In this document: in pieces, positions 1 to 6,857 of the stretch
Layout of the letters: every line of letters starts with the position of its first letter
How positions within the stretch are numbered: the stretch's first letter is position 1
DNA from: Caldimonas manganoxidans ATCC BAA-369
Lineage (GTDB): Bacteria > Pseudomonadota > Gammaproteobacteria > Burkholderiales > Burkholderiaceae_C
Reading direction: 5' to 3'
Assembly (NCBI RefSeq): GCF_000381125.1
Contig: NZ_KB905939.1
Location: forward strand, 29,300 to 93,299
DNA length: 64,000 nucleotides
Notes under the pieces: generated by a model
Seen by the model: the letters and a program-made list of their open reading frames with translations, nothing else
Database searches by the model: none
Told to the model about the DNA's origin: nothing
Translations under genes and position numbers: made by a program

Positions 1-57
1 CAGCCGCGCCGACTCGCACCCATGCGAGGCTGCCCAGTGCGAGTGCGGCCCTTCGTT

Positions 58-1293
58 TCATGGTTTGCGCAAGGTGAATTGGATGACGTCGGTGTTGCCC
101 ATCGCGAAGGCGGCTTCGCAATAGGCAAGGTAAAACTCCCAGGTGCGCATGAAGCGGGTGTCGAACCCCAGCCGACGCACGCGGGTTTCTTCGGCCAGAA
201 AGCGCTCACGCCAGCGGCGCAGGGTTTCGGCATAGTCCGCCCCGAAGGCCAGCTCGTTGACCACTTCCAGTCCGGCCTGGCTCGCCTGGGCACGGAACTG
301 GCTGGGGCTGGGCAGCAGGCCGCCGGGGAAGATGTATTGCTGGATGAAGTCGGTGCCGCGCACGTAGCGCTCGAACAGGTCGTCGCGGATCGTGATGCTC
401 TGGATGCAGGCATGAGCGCCGGGCTTGAGCAGGCGGGCCACGGTGGCGAAGTAGGCCGGCCAGTATTCGCGCCCGACGGCCTCGAACATCTCGATCGAGC
501 AAATCGCATCGAAAGGCGCGTCGTCGATGTCGCGGTAGTCTTGCAAGCGCAAGTCGGCCTGCGCCGACAGGCCCAGGGCGTCCAGGCGGGCTCGGGCATA
601 GGCCAGCTGCTCGGTGGACAAGGTCACGCCGGTGACTTGGGCGCCGAAGTCCGCGGCGGCCACTTCGGCCAGACCGCCCCAGCCGCAGCCGATCTCCAGC
701 AGGCGGTGGCCAGGCCGCAGACCGCATTCGCGCAAGGCGCGGCGAATCTTGGCGTCTTGGGCTTCGCTCAGCGATCGGTCATGGCGGCCTTCGAACCACC
801 CGCTGGAATAGGTCATGCCTGGGTCGAGCCAGAGCCGGTAGAACTCGTTGCCCAGGTCGTAATGGGCATGGATGTTGCGGCGGCTGCCACGGCGTGAGTT
901 GCGCTGCAGCAGATGCCGCCACCGATACAGCAGCCGCCCCCACCAGTGGCCGTAGATCACCGATTCGATGTCTTGGCGATTGGCGATGAACAAACGGATC
1001 AAGGCCGTCAGGTCGGGCGAGGTCCAATCACCGGCGATGAAACTCTCGGCAAAGCCGATGTCGCCGGACTTCAGCGCCTGCGCGCAGACCTTCCAGTTGT
1101 GCAAGCGCATGGCCGCGCGTGGCCCCTCGGGCGTGCCGAAGCGGGCGGTGTGGCCGTCGGGCAGTTGCAGGTCCAACTGCCCATGGCGCAGATGCGAGAG
1201 CATGCGCAGCACGGTGCGTGCCGCCGCCGGGGCCGACGACGGCAAGGATCGCAGTCCTTGTTCGAGGGGGGAAGAGGTCGTGGTGTGGTTCAT
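58..1293 (-). CDS. Cfa-family SAM-dependent fatty-acyl methyltransferase
   Basis: 411 aa. The cyclopropane-fatty-acyl-phospholipid synthase family transfers a methyl group from S-adenosylmethionine to unsaturated acyl chains of membrane phospholipids. Visible motifs are HYDLGNEFY (res 144-152), the SAM-binding loop LLEIGCGWGG (198-207), SIEMFEAVG (266-274) and FIQQYIFPGG (316-325). In E. coli Cfa the corresponding motif is FEHVG, whose His helps hold bicarbonate; here it is Ala. This favours a methylating relative (such as the UfaM type of Rhodobacter sphaeroides, used for furan fatty acids) over a true cyclopropane synthase. It is the last gene of a three-gene minus-strand operon and its ATG overlaps the upstream stop by 4 bp (ATGA). 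Family assignment is firm; the exact product is inference. Confidence 0.93.
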   Translation of the reverse strand: MNHTTTSSPLEQGLRSLPSSAPAAARTVLRMLSHLRHGQLDLQLPDGHTARFGTPEGPRAAMRLHNWKVCAQALKSGDIGFAESFIAGDWTSPDLTALIRLFIANRQDIESVIYGHWWGRLLYRWRHLLQRNSRRGSRRNIHAHYDLGNEFYRLWLDPGMTYSSGWFEGRHDRSLSEAQDAKIRRALRECGLRPGHRLLEIGCGWGGLAEVAAADFGAQVTGVTLSTEQLAYARARLDALGLSAQADLRLQDYRDIDDAPFDAICSIEMFEAVGREYWPAYFATVARLLKPGAHACIQSITIRDDLFERYVRGTDFIQQYIFPGGLLPSPSQFRAQASQAGLEVVNELAFGADYAETLRRWRERFLAEETRVRRLGFDTRFMRTWEFYLAYCEAAFAMGNTDVIQFTLRKP

Positions 1294-2069
1294 CGCGTCA
1301 CCAGGGAGTCAGGCGGTTCGGGCTTGGTGAAGAATGGCACCCGCTTGATCCAAAGTCGCAGGGCTTGCCAGTGGATGCGCGCGATGACGCCCAGGCTCAT
1401 CATCGGGTGAGCGAAGAAGGCGCGGCGCATGCTGGCGCGCGTCAGCGGCTCCAGCGTCCCGCTCACGCTGGTCAGCAGCAGCGGGCCGTGCGCATCGTCA
1501 TGCTCGATACGCACCACGGTGCGTGCCGGATGCGTGCCCTCGGGCTGGGTGCGCAGGAAGCGGAAACGGTAACGCCCTTCGACCTTGCAAAACGGCGAGA
1601 CATGAAAGACCTTGTCTGCCTGCAATTCGATGCCCCAGCCCAGCCGGGGGCCACTGAGCAAGTAACAGTGCCGTTCGCCGAAGGTGTTGTTCACTTCGAC
1701 CACGATGGCCGCCAGCGTGCCGTCCGCGCGGTGGCAATACCAAAAGCTCACCGGCTTGAACACATAACCCAGCACGCGCGGATAGGTGTGCAGCCATATC
1801 TCGCCCGTAGCATCGTGGATGCCTTGGCTGGCCAGCAGGTCGTCGATCCAGCTCAGTGCGTCGGCGCGACCGTCGCCATGGTCGCGGTCGTCGAAGCTGA
1901 TCAGGCCGAAGCGCTTGCGCGGCAAGGCGGTCTTGGGGCTTCGTGCCAGGCTGCGCAGTGGCAGCATGAGGAAGTAGGTCGGGTAGGCGAATGCATGGCG
2001 CACCGGGCGCAAGCGGGTGTGGCGCACCTGCCCGAAGCCGATGAGCGCCTGCGCCGTCGTCGCCCTCAT
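1290..2069 (-). CDS. DUF1365 domain protein
   Basis: 259 aa, COG3496/DUF1365 family, of unproven biochemical function. It is almost always encoded between a COG2907 flavin oxidase and a Cfa-like methyltransferase, as here. Recognisable family segments are the N-terminal VRHTRLRPVRHAFAYP, the central YPRVLGYVFKPVSFWYC and VVEVNNTFGERHCY, and the C-terminal TRASMRRAFFAHPMMSLGV. The start at 2069 is chosen because it overlaps the upstream stop as ATGA and gives the usual family N-terminus; a longer reading frame exists upstream but lies inside the neighbouring gene. The gene probably takes part in the same membrane-lipid modification pathway. Confidence 0.9.
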   Translation of the reverse strand: MRATTAQALIGFGQVRHTRLRPVRHAFAYPTYFLMLPLRSLARSPKTALPRKRFGLISFDDRDHGDGRADALSWIDDLLASQGIHDATGEIWLHTYPRVLGYVFKPVSFWYCHRADGTLAAIVVEVNNTFGERHCYLLSGPRLGWGIELQADKVFHVSPFCKVEGRYRFRFLRTQPEGTHPARTVVRIEHDDAHGPLLLTSVSGTLEPLTRASMRRAFFAHPMMSLGVIARIHWQALRLWIKRVPFFTKPEPPDSLVTR

Positions 2070-3382
2070 GCCGCTGCCCTGGCCGAGGCGCGCTGACATG
2101 CCGCGAGCAGGCGCTGCGCCACGGCTTGACCCGAGCGCAGCCCGTCCTCGTGGAAGCCATAGCCGGTCCAGGCCCCACAAAACCACACATGACCCACGCC
2201 CTGGATTTCGTCCAGACGGCGCTGTGCGGCCACCGCCGGTCCGTCGAACACCGGATGGGCGTATTCGTAGCGCCCCAGCACCTTGTCGTCCCGAGGCGGG
2301 CGCACCGGATTGAGCGAGACGATCACATCGTCTCGGAAGGGCAAGGGTTGCAGTCGATTCAACCAGTAGTGCAGGCACACGGCGCCGGCTTCCTGGTCGG
2401 CGTCTGGGGCCCGCTCGTAGTTCCAGGCCGCCCAGGCCTTGCGGCGGCGGGGCAGCAAGCCCGTGTCGGTGTGCAGCACGGCCACGTTGGCGTGGTAGCC
2501 GATGGCCCCCAGCAGCTCGCGCTCCAGTGGCAGCGGCTCGGCCAGCAGCGCCAGCGCCTGGTCGCTGTGGCAGGCCAGCACCACCTCGTCATACCGCTCG
2601 CTGCTCCGATCGGTGCAGACCATCACCCCGCCGTCGCCCGGACCCGGCCCCAGGCGACGCACCTGGCGCACCGGGGTGTTCAGCCGGGCATCGGCCACAC
2701 CGGCCAGGATCTTGGCCACGTAGTGCTTGGCGCCGCCTCGCACGGTGTACCACTGTGGCCGGTCGGTGATCTGCAACAGCCCGTGGTTGTGGCAGAAGCG
2801 GATCATCGTGCCGATCGGAAAGCGCAGCATTTGATCGGCCGGGCAGGACCAGATGCATGCCACCATCGGCAGGAAATACCACTGGCGGAACTCGGCACCG
2901 AATGCATGCCGGTCGAGGAACGCGCCGATCGGTTCGGCCAAGGCCGCGTCATGCCCCTGCCGCGCCAGGGCGGTCGTCAGTCGGTTGAAGCGCAGCAAGT
3001 CGCGCAGCATGCGCCAGAAGCCGGCGCGCCACAGGTTGCGGCGTTGGGCAAAGACCGTGTCCAGGGAGCTGCCGCTCCATTCGAGGCCCACCGACGGCAA
3101 TTGCACCGAAAACGACATGTCCGACGGCGCGGTGTCCACCTGCAACTCGGCAAAGAGCTGCACCAGTTCCGGATAGGTGCGGTGATTGAAGACCAGGAAG
3201 CCGGTATCCACGCCGTGGGTCACCGGATCGCCGGACCGGTCGGGCAGGCTCAGCTCGACCGTGTGGGTGTGCCCCCCAAAGTGAGTGCCTGCTTCGAAGA
3301 GCGTGACCTGGGCGTGCGGTGCGAGCCGATGCGCGGCGGCCAGACCCGCAATCCCCGAGCCGACGATGGCGATGCGCCGCAT
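2066..3382 (-). CDS. FAD-dependent amine-oxidase-like protein (COG2907)
   Basis: 438 aa. The N-terminus has a dinucleotide-binding fold with GSGIAG at res 8-13 followed by an acidic strand end (FEAG), and the C-terminus has the second FAD contact CGAWTGYGFHEDGLRSG typical of amine-oxidase-like flavoproteins. Family members sit with DUF1365 and Cfa-like genes; in Rhodobacter such clusters belong to the singlet-oxygen/furan-fatty-acid response, so a desaturase or oxidase acting on methylated acyl chains is a reasonable guess. The start at 3382 is preceded by GAGGAG about 6 nt upstream. It is the first gene of the operon; the upstream region holds a polypurine hairpin and a pair of direct repeats. 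Confidence 0.9.
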   Translation of the reverse strand: MRRIAIVGSGIAGLAAAHRLAPHAQVTLFEAGTHFGGHTHTVELSLPDRSGDPVTHGVDTGFLVFNHRTYPELVQLFAELQVDTAPSDMSFSVQLPSVGLEWSGSSLDTVFAQRRNLWRAGFWRMLRDLLRFNRLTTALARQGHDAALAEPIGAFLDRHAFGAEFRQWYFLPMVACIWSCPADQMLRFPIGTMIRFCHNHGLLQITDRPQWYTVRGGAKHYVAKILAGVADARLNTPVRQVRRLGPGPGDGGVMVCTDRSSERYDEVVLACHSDQALALLAEPLPLERELLGAIGYHANVAVLHTDTGLLPRRRKAWAAWNYERAPDADQEAGAVCLHYWLNRLQPLPFRDDVIVSLNPVRPPRDDKVLGRYEYAHPVFDGPAVAAQRRLDEIQGVGHVWFCGAWTGYGFHEDGLRSGQAVAQRLLAACQRASARAAA

Positions 3383-3454
3383 GGCTCGCTCCTCAGTCGA
3401 CCCGGGGCTGCCACGCGGCAGCGCAGGCACAAGACAAAGGTGCTGCGAAGCGCC

Positions 3455-3500
3455 CCGAGACGAAGGAGGGAGGGAGGGAGGAGGAGGAGAGGCGTCTCGG
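3455..3500. repeat. Inverted repeat framing a polypurine tract
   Basis: CCGAGACG (3455-3462) and its exact reverse complement CGTCTCGG (3493-3500) frame 30 nt made only of G and A, with three GGG runs followed by GG runs. On the minus strand this lies about 75-120 bp upstream of the flavin-oxidase start and would be a pyrimidine-rich loop in the leader. It could form a hairpin, triplex or two-layer G-quadruplex; function is unknown. Confidence 0.55.
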
Positions 3501-3690
3501 GATTGCAGCCAGCCCAGCCGGCCGTCTTCGCAGCACAAAAACCGAACCTGGGGGGCCGTCGGTCGGCAGACGCCGACGCGCAGACCCCTGTGGGCTCAGA
3601 GACGCTGGCGCACGGGAAGTTCCGTGATGGCGGTGCGGGCCGATGCGGGCACGGGCGGGGGCAAGGGGCGGCGTCATCAGCGTCATGATT

Positions 3691-3726
3691 GAACTTTGCA
3701 GTTTCAAATAGAACTATGCAGTATCA
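3691..3726. promoter_or_regulatory. Tandem 16-bp direct repeat, candidate operator
   Basis: GAACTTTGCAGTTTCA (3691-3706) and GAACTATGCAGTATCA (3711-3726) match at 14 of 16 positions with a 20-bp period, inside an AT-rich patch of otherwise very GC-rich DNA. A 20-bp period would place the copies on nearly the same helical face. It sits between the divergent lipid operon and ferritin-like gene, about 310 bp from the former. A dimeric activator or repressor site is likely; the protein is not identifiable from the window. Confidence 0.45.
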
Positions 3727-4203
3727 TTTTGCATCGTATGGTTCATTTGTCCAGCGAAATTTTGGGGGGCCTTGGGGCGGGGCCGCAGGCTGGGTTCCGA
3801 GGCGCCGGTCAGGATGGGTCGATGCCAGGGGCGGGCCCCTGTCTCAGGGCGGGTGGGGCTGAAGCCGGGCGACCGCCGGGCCCGCGATGGCTGGCCAAGG
3901 CCGATGGCGCGAATGCGGCCCGAGCGAGAAAACCGGGCTGCGTGCCGGCCCTTTCACGACGTTGTCGGGAAACTTCTTGGACAATGGCCGCTTGGCGTGG
4001 CGGGCCGAGCGGCCGCCGGTGGCCCGTGACGATGCGCCTGGGCCGTGGGAGCCCGGCCGAGCGCCAGGAGGCTCTGCGCCAAGCCGCGCCAGGGCCGTTG
4101 CAAAACCTCGATGGCCTCCAGGGCTTGCGTCCAACGCCTCCGGCATGGCGTAGTTCGCATCGAGTCGATCTCTCATTGCACTTTCGTCGCCACAGGAACC
4201 GAC

Positions 4204-5082
4204 ATGCTGTACCCCGAGCTTTTCAAGCAACTCGAAGCCGTGCGCTGGAACATGGAGCGCGACATCCCCTGGGATCGGTTCGATGCATCCAAACTCAGCG
4301 ACGAGCAGGCGCACACCATCAAGATGAATGCCATCACCGAGTGGGCGGCGCTGCCGGCCACCGAGATGTTCTTGCGCGACAACCGCGACGACAGCGACTT
4401 CTCGGCCTTCATGAGCGTGTGGTTCTTCGAGGAGCAAAAGCACTCGCTGGTGCTGATGGAATACCTGCGCCGCTTCCGGCCGGAGTTGGTGCCCACCGAG
4501 CAGGAGCTGCACGAGGTGCGCTTCGAGTTCGACCCGGCTCCGGCGCTGGAGACGCTGATGCTGCATTTCTGTGGCGAGATTCGTCTGAACCATTGGTACC
4601 GGCGGGCGGCACAATGGCACACCGAGCCGGTCATCCAGGCGATCTACGAGACCTTGGCGCGCGATGAAGCTCGCCATGGTGGCGCCTACCTGCGCTACAT
4701 GAAGCGCGCCATCGCTCGCTTCGGTGACGAGGCCAAGGCCGCGTTTGCCAAGGTGGGCGTGCTGATGGCCAGTGCGCGGCGCACGGCCCAGGCCCTGCAT
4801 CCGACGAATCTGCACGTCAACGCCAAGCTCTACCCGCGCGACACCGTGCAAAGCCGCCTGCCCAATCCCGAGTGGCTGGAGCGCTGGCTCGATCAGCAGA
4901 TCAAGTTCGATGCGACCTGGGAGAACAAGGTGGTCGAGCGCATTCTGCACAACCTGAGCTTGCTGATGGATCGCAGCTTCAAGAGCGTGCAGGAGCTCAA
5001 TCGCTTCCGCAAGGAATTGTCGGCTCGACTGGCTGCGGCCACGCGTCCCGGGGGCGAAGCGCCACAGCCTGCTGGAGCCTGA
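4204..5082 (+). CDS. Ferritin-like di-iron protein, desaturase-related
   Basis: 292 aa. It shows the spacing of a di-iron four-helix bundle: Glu46, EExxH (EEQKH, res 76-80), Glu125 and ExxH (EARH, res 155-158). This pattern is shared with acyl-ACP desaturases, ribonucleotide-reductase-like oxidases and other ferritin-superfamily oxygenases. Lack of a signal peptide or membrane segment suggests a soluble cytoplasmic enzyme. The start at 4204 follows AGGAAC and gives the conserved N-terminus; longer upstream reading is out of character. Placement beside the lipid-modification operon suggests acyl-chain chemistry, but substrate and reaction cannot be read from sequence. Confidence 0.8.
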   Translation: MLYPELFKQLEAVRWNMERDIPWDRFDASKLSDEQAHTIKMNAITEWAALPATEMFLRDNRDDSDFSAFMSVWFFEEQKHSLVLMEYLRRFRPELVPTEQELHEVRFEFDPAPALETLMLHFCGEIRLNHWYRRAAQWHTEPVIQAIYETLARDEARHGGAYLRYMKRAIARFGDEAKAAFAKVGVLMASARRTAQALHPTNLHVNAKLYPRDTVQSRLPNPEWLERWLDQQIKFDATWENKVVERILHNLSLLMDRSFKSVQELNRFRKELSARLAAATRPGGEAPQPAGA

Positions 5083-5189
5083 GGCGCCGCATCGACGACC
5101 CTGCATCGTCTGGGTGCTTGGCAGGCCACGGCCGGCCCGCGCTCCGGCTTTTTCCTAGCATGGCGGCCTTGCCGCCGAGAGTGTCATCA

Positions 5190-5504
5190 ATGTCCTGGAC
5201 CCTGCTGTTCATCGCGGGCCTGTGTGAGGTCGCCTGGGCCATCGGCCTGAAATACACCGAGGGCTTCAGCCGTTTCTGGCCCTCGGCCTTCACCGTCACG
5301 GCCATGGTGGCCAGTGTCGTGCTGCTGGGCTTGGCCATGCGCGAGCTGCCCGTGGGCACCGCCTATGCGGTGTGGACGGGCATTGGCGCGGTGGGCACGG
5401 TGATCCTGGGCATCGTGCTGTTTGGCGACAGCGCCACGGCGCTGCGCCTGTTGTGCGTGGGCCTGATCATTGCCGGGATCCTCGGGCTCAAACTGGTGGG
5501 CTGA
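5190..5504 (+). CDS. sugE: Small multidrug resistance family guanidinium exporter (SugE/Gdx)
   Basis: 104 aa with four hydrophobic segments. The first segment contains the SMR signature Glu ([17 protein letters not shown]), with the W-A-x-GLKYT run typical of the SugE/Gdx branch, which exports guanidinium in exchange for protons and works as an antiparallel dimer in the inner membrane. Length is normal for the family. The leader was searched for a mini-ykkC (guanidine-II) riboswitch; only a GGCGGC-CTT-GCCGCC hairpin (5162-5176) lacking the ACGR loop was found, so guanidine control is not supported. It converges on the GST pseudogene, whose restored stop lies 4 nt away. Confidence 0.9.
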   Translation: MSWTLLFIAGLCEVAWAIGLKYTEGFSRFWPSAFTVTAMVASVVLLGLAMRELPVGTAYAVWTGIGAVGTVILGIVLFGDSATALRLLCVGLIIAGILGLKLVG

Positions 5505-5508
5505 GTCG

Positions 5509-6167
5509 CTAAGACGGCCGGGCGGTCCGCCGCGCCTGGTCCGCCTTGCGGTCGGCGGTCACTTTCTGGGCGCTGGGGCGCTGCCCCACGTGCTTCACAT
5601 AGGCCTTCCAGTCGATGCCATGCGTGGCCACGAGGTCTTCGCCCAGCACCAATTGGGTTGACAAGGTGACAAGGCAACCAGCGGCAGGTGCACATAGGCG
5701 GCGCAGTCGGCTTGGGTGAAGTCCGCGCCGGCCACATGGGGCGAAAACTTCGCCAAGAGCTTGAAGCCGGCCAGGTGCTTGTTCAGCAGGGCGCGCACGC
5801 GCTCGCGGTTTTTCTCGCTCACGGTGCCGCCGAAGAAGGCCTGGGGGTAGAGCTCGCGCGCCACCAGTTCCAGATGCAGGTCGAGGAAGATCGTCAGCTC
5901 ACGCACCTTGGCGCGCTGCCAGGGATCGGCCGGCAGCAGCGCCGGGGTGGGCCAGCGCGTCTCGATATAGTCCATCAGCGCTTCGCTTTCACAGAGCACG
6001 CCATGCTCGGTGCGGGCAAAGGGCACCTTGCCCAGCGGCGAGCCGGCCGCGCGTGCGGGTTCGCCAGTGGCCACGTCTTCCTCGGTGAACGGGACGCCTT
6101 TTTCCAACAGGGCCAACTTGACCTTGTTGTAGTAGTTGGACAGGGGAAAGCCGCAGAGCACGAACAT
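5509..6167 (-). pseudogene. Glutathione S-transferase, frameshifted by an 8-bp tandem duplication
   Basis: The N-terminal thioredoxin-like domain (starts FVLCGFPLSNYYNKVKLAL, with ESEAL contacts for glutathione) and most of the helical C-domain are intact. At 5659-5674 the 8-mer TGACAAGG is present twice in tandem. As it stands, translation leaves the family frame at that point and stops at 5595 after 190 aa with an unrelated tail. Removing one copy restores a continuous frame to a stop at 5509-5511, with a sensible ending (STQLVLGEDLVATHGIDWKAY). The start has AGGAG upstream. Either a recent inactivation, a reversible slippage switch, or a sequencing/assembly error; the clean duplication argues for real replication slippage. 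Confidence 0.85.
5659..5674. repeat. 8-bp tandem duplication inside the GST gene
   Basis: TGACAAGG occurs twice back to back. The extra 8 bp shift the reading frame of the minus-strand GST gene; deletion of one unit would restore it. Confidence 0.9.
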
Positions 6168-6224
6168 GGGGGGTCTCCTGGAAGCGGTGGGAGCTGCCAG
6201 TGCAAACCAACGGGGCGTGGGGCG

Positions 6225-6857
6225 CTATCGCCTTGGCGACACCGTGTCCGTCCGGGGCCGAGCCAGCTGCAAGAGGATGGCGCACAAGGCCCCAGCGATG
6301 GTGCCGGTGGCATGGGCCCCCACGGCCACGGGAAAGGGCCAGTCGGGCCTGACCTGGACGGCGCCGTGCCAGGGGGACTCCAGCAGGATCTTGGCGGCCA
6401 ACCCCAGCCCCAGGGCGGCGCCCAACCCGCGCCAGCGGCCGCCGGGGCGCCACAGGAGCATCACGGCCGTGACGGCAACGCCGGCATGCAGCACGCCGGA
6501 CAGACCCAGGTAACGCTCGGGTTGCGCGGCCAGCCACAGCAGGGCATGGGTGAGCGGCCAGGCGGCCGCCCAGGCCACTGTGGCCGACAGGCTCAGCCGG
6601 GCCTGCCAACCCAGCAGGCCCAGCAGGGCGCAGCCGGCCAGGTTGGCGCCGAGATGGCCGAGGGTCCCATGGACGAAGGCGGCGCTCCAGCAGCGCCAGA
6701 TCTGCTGCGGGGCGCTGCGCCACCAGACGAGCGGCTCGTGGGCCGGGGCCCCCGCCCAGCTGGCGACGGCCACCAGCAGCGAGCCCAAGGCTGCCGTGCT
6801 GGCCAGCGCAACCCAGGCGACGCCGGGCTGGCTCAGTCGCCGAAGACCTCGCGCCAC
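6225..6857 (-). CDS. rrtA: Rhombosortase (rhomboid-type intramembrane serine protease)
   Basis: 210 aa, polytopic, with about six hydrophobic segments. The rhomboid catalytic Ser is in GLSGVLH (Ser120) and the His in GAHATG (His182). GLSGVLH near mid-protein and the small size fit the rhombosortase branch, which cleaves the GlyGly-CTERM tail of exported proteins at the inner membrane. No GlyGly-CTERM substrate is visible in this window. Its start overlaps the 3' end of glnE by 25 bp, so the two are co-transcribed. No alternative ATG is available before the first membrane segment. Confidence 0.82.
   Translation of the reverse strand: MARGLRRLSQPGVAWVALASTAALGSLLVAVASWAGAPAHEPLVWWRSAPQQIWRCWSAAFVHGTLGHLGANLAGCALLGLLGWQARLSLSATVAWAAAWPLTHALLWLAAQPERYLGLSGVLHAGVAVTAVMLLWRPGGRWRGLGAALGLGLAAKILLESPWHGAVQVRPDWPFPVAVGAHATGTIAGALCAILLQLARPRTDTVSPRR

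Larger units (their letters stand above)
3383..4203. other. 0.8-kb gene-poor intergenic region
   Basis: No credible gene was found here; the open frames crossing it have low-complexity Arg/Gly/Pro-rich translations without family features. It separates the minus-strand lipid operon from the plus-strand ferritin-like gene and so should contain both promoters. It holds a purine tract framed by an inverted repeat near 3455-3500 and an AT-rich patch with two direct repeats at 3691-3726, described separately. Confidence 0.6.

Noticed and set aside
1..57. Hairpin CTCGCA-CCCA-TGCGAG downstream of the Cfa-like gene
   Set aside because: Only six base pairs and no T run; too weak to call a terminator.
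3696..4667. 323-codon plus-strand frame crossing the gap and the ferritin-like gene
   Set aside because: Its second half is out of frame with the di-iron protein and the first half is low complexity.
5100..5189. Possible guanidine riboswitch before the SugE/Gdx gene
   Set aside because: Neither paired ACGR-loop hairpins nor a ykkC-like core were found; only a simple GGCGGC-CTT-GCCGCC stem.
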